A DNA stretch of 64,000 nucleotides from Microbaculum marinisediminis (GCF_025397915.1 NZ_JALIDZ010000007.1:1-64000), one strand, 5' to 3'; positions 54,926 to 64,000 are shown, numbered from the stretch's first letter. Notes: a model not told the origin generated them from the sequence alone. Made by a program: numbers and translations.

Positions 54926-56046
54926 ACATCGCCTTCTACGCGCCGATGAAGCCGCCGGACGATCCCGTCATCTCCGGTGACCGCGAGACGGCGCGTCTGA
55001 TCCTGAAGGCGCTGGCGGCCGAGGGGCACCGGGTCGAGATCGCATCCCGGCTGCGGACCTGGCAGCGCACGCCGGACGAAGCCCGGTTTGTCGAACTGAA
55101 AACGGAAGCCGACGTCGAGGTCCGGAGTCTGCTCGCCGCCTGGGCCGGGCACGAGGCCCCTGACCTTTGGATCACCTACCACCTCTATCACAAGGCGCCG
55201 GACTGGATCGGCCCGGCGGTGAGCGCGGCGCTTGCCATTCCCTATGTCGTCATCGAGGGCTGCCGCGCGGCCAAACACGCGGCCGGCCCGTGGGCGACCG
55301 GCTTCGCCCAGGCCGACCGGGCCTTGACGGCCGCCGATGCGGTGGCGGCCATGCATGCCGAGGACGCCGAGGGGCTGATGCCGCTGCTCGAGCCCGGCCG
55401 GCTGTTCCGCCTCAAGCCGTTCATCGACGCCGCGCGCTTCGAGGCGGCGGCGGGACGCGCCAGGGCGGGCGAACCGCCGGTGCTGGTCGCCGTGGCGATG
55501 ATGCGGGCCGGCGACAAGGAAGCCTCCTACCGCCTGCTGGCAGCGGCGCTCGAACGCCTGGAGAGACGGGACTGGCGCCTGCTGATCGCCGGCGACGGCG
55601 CCAGGCGCGACGAGATCCTGGCGCTGTTTCCCCCTGATCGGATCGACTGGCGCGGGGCCATCGCGCCGGAGGACATCGCCGGCGTCTATGCCGAAGGAGA
55701 CCTGTTCGTCTGGCCGGCGATCAACGAGGCCTTCGGAATCGCGCTCTTGGAGGCGCAGGCCGCGGGCCTGCCGGTCATCGCCGGTGCATCCGGCGGCGTC
55801 CCCGATATCGTGCGCGACGGCGAGACAGGCCTGCTCGTTGCCGAAGGCGATGAAGCCGCCTTCGCCGCCGCCGTCGCCCGGCTCCTCGATGATGCCGACA
55901 CGCGGCGCGCCTACGGCAAGGAGGCCGCGGCGCATGTGCGCGCGGACCACGACATCGCGCCCGCGCGGCGCGCCATCGGGCAGATCCTGGAGGCCGCCGT
56001 CCGCACCAATGCGTCGCGGCGGTCGGTCGCCGCAGGGGCTGCCTGA
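54922..56046 (+). CDS. GT4-family glycosyltransferase, second copy
   Basis: A 374-residue GT-B glycosyltransferase. MNIAFYAPMKPPDDPVISGDRETARLILKAL at the start, VAVAMMRAGDKEASYRLLAAAL as the donor-domain opening, and the C-terminal ENDEAFGIALLEAQAAGLPVIA-type region (read here INEAFGIALLEAQ) with DGETGLLVAEGD. ATG 54922 overlaps the previous stop; its stop overlaps the next start. It is shorter than copy one and only distantly similar to it. Confidence 0.92.
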   Translation: MNIAFYAPMKPPDDPVISGDRETARLILKALAAEGHRVEIASRLRTWQRTPDEARFVELKTEADVEVRSLLAAWAGHEAPDLWITYHLYHKAPDWIGPAVSAALAIPYVVIEGCRAAKHAAGPWATGFAQADRALTAADAVAAMHAEDAEGLMPLLEPGRLFRLKPFIDAARFEAAAGRARAGEPPVLVAVAMMRAGDKEASYRLLAAALERLERRDWRLLIAGDGARRDEILALFPPDRIDWRGAIAPEDIAGVYAEGDLFVWPAINEAFGIALLEAQAAGLPVIAGASGGVPDIVRDGETGLLVAEGDEAAFAAAVARLLDDADTRRAYGKEAAAHVRADHDIAPARRAIGQILEAAVRTNASRRSVAAGAA

Positions 56047-57206
56047 TGAAGGCGCTGATCTATGTTCAGCATCTGCTCGGCACCGGCCATGTCGTGCGCG
56101 CCGCCGCGCTGGCGCGCGCGCTGGCGGCCCGCGATGTCGAGACCGTTCTCGTCTCCGGCAATCGTGTGCCGCCGACGGTCGCCGTCAACGGCTTCTCGGT
56201 GATCGAATTGCCGGCGGCGCGCTCGTCCGATGATCGTTTCTCCGCCGTGGTCGACGAGGCCGGCCGGCCTGTCGACGATCGCTGGAAGGCGCGTCGTCGC
56301 AACCGGCTCCTGTCCGTGTTCGACGACACCGGACCCGATATCCTGCTGACCGAGACCTGGCCCTTCGGCCGCAACGCATTCGCCTTCGAACTCGAACCGC
56401 TGATGGAGGCGGCGAAGGGCGTGGTACCGCGCCCGATCGTCGCCGCGTCCGTCCGCGATATCCTGGTGCGCAAGAACGATGCGAAGAAGGAGCACCGCAT
56501 GGCCGAGCGGGCGCACGCGACCTGCGACCTGGTGCTGGTGCATGGCGATCCGGCCTTCGTGCGTTTCGAGGACAGTTTCCCCTTCGCCGCCGAGATCGCC
56601 GACCTGATCCGCTACACCGGCTACATCGATACCGGTGCCGACACGCCCGAGCCGCCGGACAGTAACGGGACCGGCGAAGTCGTCGTCTCCTGCGGCGGCG
56701 GTGCTGTTGGCGCTGCACTGCTCGAGACGGCGCTTGCCGCACGCGCGTTGTCGGCACGCGCGGGCCGGCTGCGCTGGCGCGTGCTCGTCGGGACGGATCT
56801 CGACGATCTGGTGCTTGCCGGCCTGAAGACGAGTGCCGGAGACGGGATCGTCGTCGAGCGCGCGCGGCGCGACTTTCCCGGTCTTCTCAAGCGCGCGCGG
56901 CTGTCGGTGTCCCAGTGCGGCTACAATACCGCCGTCGACGTTCTGGCCGCCGGCTGCGCGGCGGTGTTCGTGCCCTTCGCGCGCGGCGCCGAGACCGAGC
57001 AGACGCAACGTGCCGAGGCGCTGGCCGCGCGTGGACTGGCAACCGTGGTGCCCGAAGCCGACATGACGCCGGATCGGCTCGCGGCGGGCATCGACGCCGC
57101 GCTCGACCTGCCGAAGGCCGCGCTGACGCTCGACCGCGATGGTGCGCGAACCTCTGCGGATCTGCTGATCGATGCGGTCGACACCTTGAGGAACCGGACG
57201 GCATGA
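56046..57206 (+). CDS. MurG-like predicted glycosyltransferase (COG4671 type), second copy
   Basis: A 386-residue GT-B protein related to the first gene of the operon. YVQHLLGTGHVVRAAALARAL is the N-terminal glycine loop. VVVSCGGGAVGAALLETAL opens the donor domain, and SVSQCGYNTAVDVLAAGCAAVFVPF is the sugar-nucleotide motif, followed by ETEQTQRAEALAARGL. It probably adds a hexose or amino sugar to a lipid or glycan. It overlaps the deacetylase gene by 4 bases. Confidence 0.88.
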   Translation: MKALIYVQHLLGTGHVVRAAALARALAARDVETVLVSGNRVPPTVAVNGFSVIELPAARSSDDRFSAVVDEAGRPVDDRWKARRRNRLLSVFDDTGPDILLTETWPFGRNAFAFELEPLMEAAKGVVPRPIVAASVRDILVRKNDAKKEHRMAERAHATCDLVLVHGDPAFVRFEDSFPFAAEIADLIRYTGYIDTGADTPEPPDSNGTGEVVVSCGGGAVGAALLETALAARALSARAGRLRWRVLVGTDLDDLVLAGLKTSAGDGIVVERARRDFPGLLKRARLSVSQCGYNTAVDVLAAGCAAVFVPFARGAETEQTQRAEALAARGLATVVPEADMTPDRLAAGIDAALDLPKAALTLDRDGARTSADLLIDAVDTLRNRTA

Positions 57207-57979
57207 GCGAGGCCGCGGATTTCGCTGACGCACTTCGGGGATTGCTTAATTCCGTCGCCGAAGCGGGACGGACGATCGATATCTGGTGGCGCGATGACGA
57301 TGCGACCATGCCGTCGCCGGCACTCGATGATCTGCTGGACGCCGCCCGGCGGCATGGCGTCCCGCTGGCGCTGGCGGTGATCCCGGAGCCGGCCGTGCCG
57401 GCGCTCGCCGGGAGACTGGCAAGTGAGCCCGACGCAACCGTCGTCTTCCAGCACGGCTACGCCCATCGCAACCATGCCCCCAAGGGCGAGAAGGCCGCCG
57501 AACTCGGCGCCCATCGCCCGGCCGATAGTGTCCTGGCCGAACTGTCGGGCGGCCGGCGGAAGCTGGACGATCTCTTCGGGCCCCGTTTCCTGCCGGTCCT
57601 GACCCCGCCGTGGAACCGGATCGGCGACGAGGTTGCCGCCCGGCGCGGCGAAGCGGGGCTCAAGGGATTGACCACCTTCGCGCGGATGCACGCCGACGAC
57701 CCGGCCTGCATCAACACCCATATCGACATCATCGATTGGAAAGGCGGCCGGGTCTTCGCCGGCTATGCGAAGATGCTGAAGGTGATCGAAGAGGAAATCG
57801 GCCGTCGCGGCGGGCCGGCCCCGGAACCGCTCGGCCTGCTTACCCACCATCTCGACCACGACGCCGGCTGCCGCGCGTTCATCGAGCTTTTCCTGTCGGT
57901 GGCGACGGATCACCCGGCCGTGCGTTGGCCGGCGCTGGACGCGCTGTTCGGCGTCAGGCCTTCGGCCGGAGCAGCCTGA
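57203..57979 (+). CDS. polysaccharide-deacetylase-like protein
   Basis: A 258-residue protein with the carbohydrate-esterase 4-like pattern. IWWRDDDAT gives the catalytic/metal aspartates, VFQHGYAHRNHAP gives the metal-binding histidines, and LTPPWNRIG the active-site arginine region. LTHHLDHDAGC is near the C-terminus. There is no signal peptide, so the enzyme should act on a cytoplasmic glycan or lipid-linked intermediate. It is last gene of the glycosyltransferase operon. Its 3' end overlaps the convergent methyltransferase gene by 26 bp. Confidence 0.83.
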   Translation: MSEAADFADALRGLLNSVAEAGRTIDIWWRDDDATMPSPALDDLLDAARRHGVPLALAVIPEPAVPALAGRLASEPDATVVFQHGYAHRNHAPKGEKAAELGAHRPADSVLAELSGGRRKLDDLFGPRFLPVLTPPWNRIGDEVAARRGEAGLKGLTTFARMHADDPACINTHIDIIDWKGGRVFAGYAKMLKVIEEEIGRRGGPAPEPLGLLTHHLDHDAGCRAFIELFLSVATDHPAVRWPALDALFGVRPSAGAA

Positions 57980-58541
57980 GCCGCCAGCGCACGTTCTTGG
58001 CCTGGCTGCTCAGCTCCAGCGCGTCGAGCAGATCCCAGTCGGCCGTGTCGGTGCCCTGTTCCATCGCCCGCACCTTGGCATAGCCGCCACCGGTCTCCTT
58101 CCAGGGCGCGTACATCGACACCGCGATGATGCCGCCTGGCGCGAGCCACTCGACGTAGCGGGCGATCTGCGCGCCGGGGTCTTCGGCGAAATGCAGGACC
58201 TCGTTGAACACGATTGCCGAGAACTTTTCGCCCGGCGCCGGCGAATAGGATTCCAGATCCGCGGCGACGAGGCTGGCGCGCTCATCGTCGATGCCGGCCC
58301 GCGCCAGCGCTTCCTCGGACAGGTCGACGCCGACATAGCGGGTCAGCACGGCGGGATCGAGGTGGCGATAGAGGATGCCCTCGCCGCAGCCGATATCGAG
58401 CACGCTCGCGCCCGTGCCGGTGGTCTTCAGCCAGGCCGTGATGATGCCGGTGCGTCCGACCTCCTTGATGTCGAGCAGGAAGCCCCAGCGGCCATCGCGA
58501 TATTCGGCGTCCCACTCGTCGCCCGTGGCGGCATTCGGCAT
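57954..58541 (-). CDS. class I SAM-dependent methyltransferase
   Basis: A 195-residue methyltransferase. Motif I VLDIGCGEGILYRHL, motif II acidic end YVGVDLSEEAL, and IVFNEVLHFAEDPGAQIARYVEWLAPGGII for motifs IV-VI. The N-terminal DEWDAEYRDGRWGFLLDI is typical of glycan- or small-molecule methylating enzymes next to glycosyltransferase genes. It lies 15 bases after the permease gene of the ABC operon and on its strand, so it may be transcribed with that operon while functionally belonging to the glycan genes. Confidence 0.88.
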   Translation of the reverse strand: MPNAATGDEWDAEYRDGRWGFLLDIKEVGRTGIITAWLKTTGTGASVLDIGCGEGILYRHLDPAVLTRYVGVDLSEEALARAGIDDERASLVAADLESYSPAPGEKFSAIVFNEVLHFAEDPGAQIARYVEWLAPGGIIAVSMYAPWKETGGGYAKVRAMEQGTDTADWDLLDALELSSQAKNVRWRLRLLRPKA

Positions 58542-58556
58542 CGGTTTTCCTTCTGG

Positions 58557-59723
58557 TCAGGTCTTGTAGGGATCGGCGGCGTCGCGCAGCCCGTCACCGA
58601 GGAAGTTGAAGGCGAGCACGACGATGATCACAGGAATAACCGGTGCCATCAGCCAGGGATAGACCGTGACGATGGTAATGTTCTGCGCCTCGTTGAGAAG
58701 CACGCCCCAGCTGACCGCCGGGCGCCGCAGGCCGAGATTGAGGAACGACAGCGCCGTCTCGCCGAGGATCATGTTGGGGATCGCCAGCGTCGCGCTCGCC
58801 ACCAGATGGCTGGTGAAGCCGGGCAGCAGGTGCTTGGAGATGATCCGCCGCGGTTTCGCGCCCATCATCACGGCGGCGCGGGCGTAGTCCTCCTCGCGCA
58901 GCGACAGGAGCTTGGAACGCACGGCGCGCGCCAGCCCCGGCCAGTCCAGCATCCCCAGGATGATGGTGATGCCGAAATAGATCCAGATCGGGCTCCACGT
59001 CACCGGCAGGGCCGCCGACAGCGCCATCCACAGCGGCAGCTCGGGAATGCAGCGCAGGATCTCGATCATCCGGTTCACCGAGGAATCGATGAAGCCGCCG
59101 AAATAGCCGGCGATGCCGCCAAAGAACATGCCCAGCACGATGGAGATGGCGACGCCGATGATGCCGATCGTCAGCGACAGGCGCGCCCCGTAGACGAGGC
59201 CGGAGAACAGGTCACGCCCGAGCCGGTCCGTGCCGAGCAGGAACAGTGGCTCGCCGGGTGTCGGGCAGAACAGATGGAACCGGCCCGGGAATAGCCCCCA
59301 GAACTTGTAGGGCTCGCTGAGGCAGAAGAAGCGGATCGGCAGAACGGACGCCGGATCCGGGCTGTACTTCCAGGACAGCGTCTCCATGTCGAGCTCGGCG
59401 ACGTAGCCGCGCACGAAGGGGCCGACGAAGCGGCCCTGGTCGAAGAAATGCACGGCCTGCGGCGGCGCATAGAGATAGTCGTTGTGGCGCGTGTTGGCGC
59501 CGTAGGGCGCGATGATCTCGGCGAAAGGCACCGTGAGATAGAAGATCAGGAGCACGACGCCAGCGACGACGGCGAGCTTGTGGCGCTTGAACTTCCACCA
59601 GACGATCCGCCACTGCGAGGCCTGATAGTAGCGCTCGCGGTCGGGATCCGGCGGCTCGACGCGATTGGGGTCGAACGGCGCGCTGTCGACGAAATGCGGC
59701 TGCTTTTCCTCTGTCATGCTCAT
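58557..59723 (-). CDS. dipeptide/oligosaccharide-type ABC importer, permease 2
   Basis: A 388-residue DppC/OppC-type permease. The N-terminal membrane helix (AVVAGVVLLIFYLTVPFAEIIAPYG) is followed by a long periplasmic insert (about residues 70-165) and the core LLGTDRLGRDLFSGLVYGARLSLTIGI. The EAA loop reads DYARAAVMMGAKPRRIISKHLLPGF. The insert is longer than in peptide permeases such as DppC, as in the subfamily carrying complex sugars or modified peptides. ATG 59723 is chosen; 59717 is close by. Confidence 0.9.
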   Translation of the reverse strand: MSMTEEKQPHFVDSAPFDPNRVEPPDPDRERYYQASQWRIVWWKFKRHKLAVVAGVVLLIFYLTVPFAEIIAPYGANTRHNDYLYAPPQAVHFFDQGRFVGPFVRGYVAELDMETLSWKYSPDPASVLPIRFFCLSEPYKFWGLFPGRFHLFCPTPGEPLFLLGTDRLGRDLFSGLVYGARLSLTIGIIGVAISIVLGMFFGGIAGYFGGFIDSSVNRMIEILRCIPELPLWMALSAALPVTWSPIWIYFGITIILGMLDWPGLARAVRSKLLSLREEDYARAAVMMGAKPRRIISKHLLPGFTSHLVASATLAIPNMILGETALSFLNLGLRRPAVSWGVLLNEAQNITIVTVYPWLMAPVIPVIIVVLAFNFLGDGLRDAADPYKT

Positions 59724-59733
59724 CGTCGACCTC

Positions 59734-60759
59734 TCACCGCCCGGCTTCGGCGCCGAGCCGGATCCTCGGGTCGACCACGGCCAGCAACAGGTCGGAAATG
59801 AGCATGCCGACCAGCGTCAGGACCGACACGAACAGGATGATGAAGCCGGCCAGGAACTGGTCCTGGCTTTGCAGCGCGGTGAGCAGGATCGGCCCGACGG
59901 TGGGCAGATTGAGCACGACCGAGACGATCACCGAGCCCGACACGAGCGAAGGAATGATGTTGCCGATATCGGCGATGAACGGATTGAGTGCCATGCGCAT
60001 CGGGTATTTGACCAGCAGCCTGGTTTCCGCCAGACCCTTGGAACGGGCGGTCGTGACGTATTGCTTGTGCAGCTCGTCCAGCAGGTTGGCCCGCAACCTG
60101 CGGATCATGCCTGCCGTGCCCGACGTGCCGATGACGATGGTCGGAATGATCAGGTGGGCGAGGACCGACAGGACCTTGTCGGTGCTCCACGGCTGGCCGA
60201 CGAACTCCGGTGCCATCAGGCCGCCGACCGACAGGCCGAACCACTGGTTCGACAGATAGAGCATGATAAGCCCGAGCAGGAAGTTGGGGGTGGCGAGGCC
60301 GATATAGCCCAGCAGGGTGAAGCCGTAATCGCCCCAGCTGTACTGCCGGGTCGCCGAATAGATGCCGATCGGGAACGACACGATGTAGACGAACAGCACC
60401 GTGGTGAAGTTCAGGATGACGGTCAGGAGCAGGGTCGGCCCGACCACCTCCTCGACCGGGCGGGCGAATTCGAACGACCACCCCCAGTCGCCCTGCAGGA
60501 GTCCCGAGAAGCCGTGCGGGCCGGACCAGGCGCCGATCCAGATCAGATAGCGCTTCCAGAACGGTTCATCGAGGGCGAACTCCTGGCGCAGGAACTCGAG
60601 GCGGGCCACGCTCGAGGCCTCGCCCTGCGCCTTGAGCTGGGCGATCTGGTTCGACAGGTAGTCCCCCGGCGGCAGCTCGATCACGAAAAACACGAGGAAG
60701 CTGATCGCCAGGAGCGTCGGCACCATTCCGGCGATACGTCGGAGGGTGTAGACGAGCAT
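59734..60759 (-). CDS. dipeptide/oligosaccharide-type ABC importer, permease 1
   Basis: A 341-residue DppB/OppB-type permease with six helices. MLVYTLRRIAGMVPTLLAISFLVFFVIELPPGDYL is the standard start. The EAA-like loop is TTARSKGLAETRLLVKYPMRMALNPF. ATG 60759 is preferred to the GTG one codon earlier. It partners permease 2 and the binding protein encoded on either side. Confidence 0.93.
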   Translation of the reverse strand: MLVYTLRRIAGMVPTLLAISFLVFFVIELPPGDYLSNQIAQLKAQGEASSVARLEFLRQEFALDEPFWKRYLIWIGAWSGPHGFSGLLQGDWGWSFEFARPVEEVVGPTLLLTVILNFTTVLFVYIVSFPIGIYSATRQYSWGDYGFTLLGYIGLATPNFLLGLIMLYLSNQWFGLSVGGLMAPEFVGQPWSTDKVLSVLAHLIIPTIVIGTSGTAGMIRRLRANLLDELHKQYVTTARSKGLAETRLLVKYPMRMALNPFIADIGNIIPSLVSGSVIVSVVLNLPTVGPILLTALQSQDQFLAGFIILFVSVLTLVGMLISDLLLAVVDPRIRLGAEAGR

Positions 60760-60772
60760 CACGTAAGTCCGA

Positions 60773-62683
60773 TTAGTTGTCGATCCAGAACTCGTCCATC
60801 CGCCAGATGCCGAACTGAGCGCCCGGGTTCCAGCCGTAGAACGCGTTCATCGGAACGTTCTTGACGTTGTTCTTCACGGCGACCGGTTGGCGGACGCCAC
60901 TGACCGTGCCGATGATGAGGGTCTCGCGGGCGTGGATCTCCAGCATCTTCTTCCAGATCTCTGTCCGCTCGGCGGCGGTTGCCGATTGCAGCCAGCGCTT
61001 GTAGAGCTCCAGAAGCTCCTCGGCCGGCGCATAGTCGACGGGTTCGCCGGAGGCTTCATGGCTTTCCCAGTAGTCACCCCAGGCAGGCCACACCAGCGAG
61101 GAATCGCCGCGTACCGGCGCAAGCTCGTCCGGGGGCATCGCTTCGGTGGCGATACCGTTGTCCCAACCGGACCAGACGCCCATCACCAGGTCGCCGGACA
61201 GTGCGCGGTTGAAGATCACGTCGCGCTGCGATGGCTTCGGGAACAGGGCGACGCCGATCTTCTTCCAGTCGCCGCCGATCAGCTCCAGCACGTCGAGCTG
61301 TTCCTGGCTTTCGCCGGCCGTCTCGACGATGATCTCCAGCGGCTTGCCGTTCGGCAGCAGCCGGATGCCGTCTTGGTTGCGCTCGGTCAGGCCGATTTCG
61401 TCGAGTAGCGCGTTGGCGCCCTCGATATCGAGCGCGGCCTGTTCGTCGCGGAACCGCTCCTCGAACAGCGGGCTCTCCGGCAGCACCGTGTTGTTGCCGG
61501 GGGTGCCGAGACCCAGATAGATCGCCCGGTTGATGTGGTCGCGGTCGATGGCGCGCGACAGCGCCTGGCGGAACCGCGTGTCCCGCAGGAGCGTCCGCCA
61601 CATCGGGTCCTTGACGGTGAGGTTGGGATAGAGCGCCACCTGCGAGGCATAGGAGAGCGGCCACAGCAGCGTCTTGTAGTCTTGGTCCGCCTCGCCGCGC
61701 TTCAGGACGGTGGCATCCGACAGCGACAAGCCGCGCGCCTGCAGATCGCTTTCGCCGGCCTGCGTCTTGGTGGCGACCAGCCGCCCGTCGGTCACCGACA
61801 TGATCACCTGGTCGATATAGGGAAGCTGGCGCCCGTCGGTGTCGACACGGTGATAGTAGGGATTGCGCACCATGACGTAGCGCTGCCCGTCGCCGTCGCT
61901 CTGGAACTTCCAGGGCTGCAGCGTCGGAAGGTCCGTGTTCTTGGCGTTGTACATCTCGTCGAGGCCGTTATGCACCGCCGCCCAGCTCGAGGCGCGGTAC
62001 TTCTCGACGAGTTTCTGAATCTCGTCCTTGTCGCCGTACTTGATGTGGAACTGCTTCAGATAGTGCGCCGGACGATAGATGAACGGCGGGCTGGCCGAGG
62101 CCAGCGTCGGCAGGAACAGCGGGTTGGGGCCATCCCAGGTGAAGCGGACCGTCGTTTCGTCGACCACCTCGAATTCCGGCGCTTTGCCGTTGACCATCAT
62201 GAAGGGCGCGGGGCCAGCCGGCGTGAGCGAGGGTTCGCCGACGATGTCCTCCCACCAGTAGCGGATGTCCTCCGAGGTGAACGGCGCGCCGTCCGACCAC
62301 TTGTGGCCCTCGCGCAGCCGCAGGGTGAAGACCCTGTCGTCCTCGACCTCGACGCTCTCCAGGATGTCGGGAACGATGTTGAGCTTGTCGTCGTAGCCGA
62401 CGAGCCGGGCATACCCCCACACATTGATCAGGCGGGCATCCTTGGCCCGGCCGATCAACGTCTCCAGATCGCCGCCAGGCGTGCCCGGCTCACGACCCTT
62501 GGCCTTCAGGTCGACGACCAGCGGCTGTTTCGGCAGCCGTTCGGCGACAGGCGGGAGGGTCGATACATCATGGGTACGACCAAGGGTCTCCGTTTCCTTG
62601 AGCTCGAGGCCATGCGCCCCTCCGGCCGAAAGAGCGAAAGAGCAGGCCAATATCGCAGCGAGCGATCCGACGCGACTCCACAT
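60773..62683 (-). CDS. family-5 extracellular solute-binding protein
   Basis: A 636-residue periplasmic binding protein. The signal peptide (ends SAGGAHG) is followed by LRLREGHKWSDGAPFTSEDIRYWWEDI, the signature of the DppA/OppA family. It is longer than DppA (about 530 residues) and opens with an extra segment. Such large forms serve transporters for bulky peptides, opines or oligosaccharides in Rhizobiales. Ligand not predictable. Confidence 0.92.
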   Translation of the reverse strand: MWSRVGSLAAILACSFALSAGGAHGLELKETETLGRTHDVSTLPPVAERLPKQPLVVDLKAKGREPGTPGGDLETLIGRAKDARLINVWGYARLVGYDDKLNIVPDILESVEVEDDRVFTLRLREGHKWSDGAPFTSEDIRYWWEDIVGEPSLTPAGPAPFMMVNGKAPEFEVVDETTVRFTWDGPNPLFLPTLASASPPFIYRPAHYLKQFHIKYGDKDEIQKLVEKYRASSWAAVHNGLDEMYNAKNTDLPTLQPWKFQSDGDGQRYVMVRNPYYHRVDTDGRQLPYIDQVIMSVTDGRLVATKTQAGESDLQARGLSLSDATVLKRGEADQDYKTLLWPLSYASQVALYPNLTVKDPMWRTLLRDTRFRQALSRAIDRDHINRAIYLGLGTPGNNTVLPESPLFEERFRDEQAALDIEGANALLDEIGLTERNQDGIRLLPNGKPLEIIVETAGESQEQLDVLELIGGDWKKIGVALFPKPSQRDVIFNRALSGDLVMGVWSGWDNGIATEAMPPDELAPVRGDSSLVWPAWGDYWESHEASGEPVDYAPAEELLELYKRWLQSATAAERTEIWKKMLEIHARETLIIGTVSGVRQPVAVKNNVKNVPMNAFYGWNPGAQFGIWRMDEFWIDN

Positions 62684-62699
62684 CCGACGTGTCTCCCTT

Positions 62700-64000
62700 T
62701 TAGGCCGCCGCGACTTGCGTAAGTCCGGGGGCGAGAACGAAATGACCAGGGGCGACCTCCGTGAGTTCCGGCGCCGGCCCCGGGCGCGGACTGAACGGCT
62801 CCGGCCATGCCCGCGGGTCCGATGCGCGTCCGGCCGACAACGCCTCGAAATCGAGCAGGTTGTCGAGGCTCGGTTCGGGCACGGCCGCCAGCAGGGCTTG
62901 GGTATAGGGGTGCCGCGGATCGCTGATCAACGAGGATTTGTCCGCCAGTTCGACGACCATGCCCCGGCACATCACCGCGATGCGGTCGGAAATGTAGTCG
63001 ACGACGGCCAGGTTGTGGCTGACGAACACGTATGTGAGCCCGAGCTTTTCCTGCAAGTCCTTGAGCAGGTTGAGAATCTGGGCCTGCACCGAAACGTCGA
63101 GGGCCGACACCGGCTCGTCGCAAAGGATGACCTCCGGTCCGAGCGCCAGCGCCCTGGCGATGCCGATGCGTTGCCTTTGTCCACCGGAAAACGAATGCGG
63201 ATAGCGGCCGAGATGCTTCTCGTCGAGGCCGACGAGCCGCATCAGTTCGGCGATCCGTTCGTTGCGTTCCTGAACCCCGCACGTCTGGTGGATGATGTAG
63301 GGCTCCGACAGGATGTCGTAGATCGTCATGCGCGGGTTGAGCGAGGAGAACGGATCCTGGAACACGACCTGGATCGCGCGCCGAAACTGCATCAGCTCTT
63401 CGCCCTGCAGGGTCGCGATGTCGCGCATGCCGCCCGCGGCGTCTCCGTTCATGTCGTAGAGGATCTGGCCCTGGTCGATCTTGAGCGCCTTGAGCATGGC
63501 CATGGCGGTGGTGGTCTTGCCGGAGCCCGATTCGCCCACGAGGCCGAGGCATTCGCCGCGTTTCACGGTGAAACTCACCGCGTCGAGCGCCTTCACCGTT
63601 CGCGGCGGGCGGAACGGGCCGCCGCTACGCAGCGTGAAGCTCTTCGAGATCCGGTCGACGACCATGATCGGCTCGCCGAGCTTGCCGGAGCTCTCGCGGG
63701 GCTTCATCAGGTGCCCGGTCGTCTCCGGTTTGATCTCGCGCAGCGGCACCAGCCGCTCGCCGGGCTTCATGTCGAAACGCGGAACCGCGTGCAGCAGCGC
63801 CTTGAGATAAGGGTGCTGCGGATTGTGGAAGATCTCGTCGACCGGCCCCGACTCCATGATTCGGCCGCGATAGATCACCACCACGTCTTCGGCCATGTTG
63901 GCGACGACGCCGAAATCGTGGGTGATCAGGAGGATCGACATCCCGAGCTCGGACTGCAACTGGTTCATCAGCCGCAGGATCTCGGCCTGGATCGTGACGT
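62700..64000 (-). CDS. fused double ATPase of the importer (5' end outside the window)
   Basis: About 433 C-terminal residues are visible; the reading frame runs through the right edge without a start. The first, truncated ATPase ends with LLITHDFGVVANMAEDVVVIYRG and HPYLKALLHAVP (DppD type). The second is complete (DppF type): GLVGESGSGKTTTAM, SFSGGQRQRIGIARAL, VILCDEPVSALDVS, VSHNLAVV and HPYTQALLAAVPEP. Fused DppD-DppF ATPases are common in Alphaproteobacteria. It should be the first or an early gene of the operon. Confidence 0.93.
   Translation of the reverse strand, partial: VTIQAEILRLMNQLQSELGMSILLITHDFGVVANMAEDVVVIYRGRIMESGPVDEIFHNPQHPYLKALLHAVPRFDMKPGERLVPLREIKPETTGHLMKPRESSGKLGEPIMVVDRISKSFTLRSGGPFRPPRTVKALDAVSFTVKRGECLGLVGESGSGKTTTAMAMLKALKIDQGQILYDMNGDAAGGMRDIATLQGEELMQFRRAIQVVFQDPFSSLNPRMTIYDILSEPYIIHQTCGVQERNERIAELMRLVGLDEKHLGRYPHSFSGGQRQRIGIARALALGPEVILCDEPVSALDVSVQAQILNLLKDLQEKLGLTYVFVSHNLAVVDYISDRIAVMCRGMVVELADKSSLISDPRHPYTQALLAAVPEPSLDNLLDFEALSAGRASDPRAWPEPFSPRPGPAPELTEVAPGHFVLAPGLTQVAAA

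Overview
The window is GC-rich chromosomal DNA from an alphaproteobacterium, most likely of the order Hyphomicrobiales (Rhizobiales). The evidence is gene order: a ptsN-hpf-rpoN-lptB-lptA-lptC-rnd block, an aroA-cmk-rpsA block and a sppA-ihfB-lapA-trpF-trpB-trpA-accD-folC block. Lineage-typical small families (DUF2852, DUF1150, TIGR02300/FYDLN, MmcB) agree. I cannot name a genus. Coding density is high. I see no prophage, insertion sequence, integron or CRISPR array.

Layout. 0-5 kb: a two-gene ABC-2 exporter, an intracellular PHB depolymerase, a DUF2852 membrane protein, a zinc metallopeptidase and tRNA-Ala(GGC). 5.2-11.2 kb: a two-subunit CoA-transferase-like enzyme, a fusion of an HPF ribosome-binding domain with a cold-shock domain, and a cytochrome b561/PepSY pair divergent from a PepSY/response regulator/histidine kinase operon. 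11.3-15.8 kb: the glycerol-3-phosphate importer ugpBAEC, preceded by a good Pho-box match. 15.9-23.7 kb: Hsp20, DUF1150, then the nitrogen-PTS/RpoN/LPS-transport block, RNase D, tRNA-Leu(CAG) and TIGR02300. 24-36 kb: shikimate, nucleotide, translation, tryptophan, fatty-acid and folate housekeeping genes, with a flavodoxin-like gene between trpB and trpA. 36-43 kb: two clusters of REP-type palindromes on either side of a Tag-like DNA glycosylase and a membrane adenylate cyclase, then a nucleosidase and an operon-like run cytochrome c-mmcB-SDR-mltB.

The most unusual part is 43-58.5 kb. An ATP-grasp protein is divergent from a soluble class III cyclase. The cyclase converges on an MBL-fold hydrolase that lies in a run with a stand-alone cyclic-nucleotide-binding protein and an 868-residue ABC exporter. 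The exporter's nucleotide-binding domain has lost the Walker A lysine, the catalytic glutamate and the H-loop histidine, and carries a roughly 300-residue insertion built from repeats of its own helical-subdomain motif. Next come a secreted seven-bladed RCC1-like propeller that appears to be spliced into one Ig-like domain, two methyltransferases, four glycosyltransferases and a polysaccharide-deacetylase-like protein. My best guess (inference) is a cyclic-nucleotide-gated surface-glycan or export system not matching any I know. The window closes with a dipeptide/oligosaccharide-type ABC importer operon, whose fused ATPase gene runs off the right edge.

Smaller points of interest are 15-bp-period minisatellites in both lptC and lptB, a class II AroA with glycine at the position of the CP4 tolerance alanine, and two different HPF genes about 10 kb apart.
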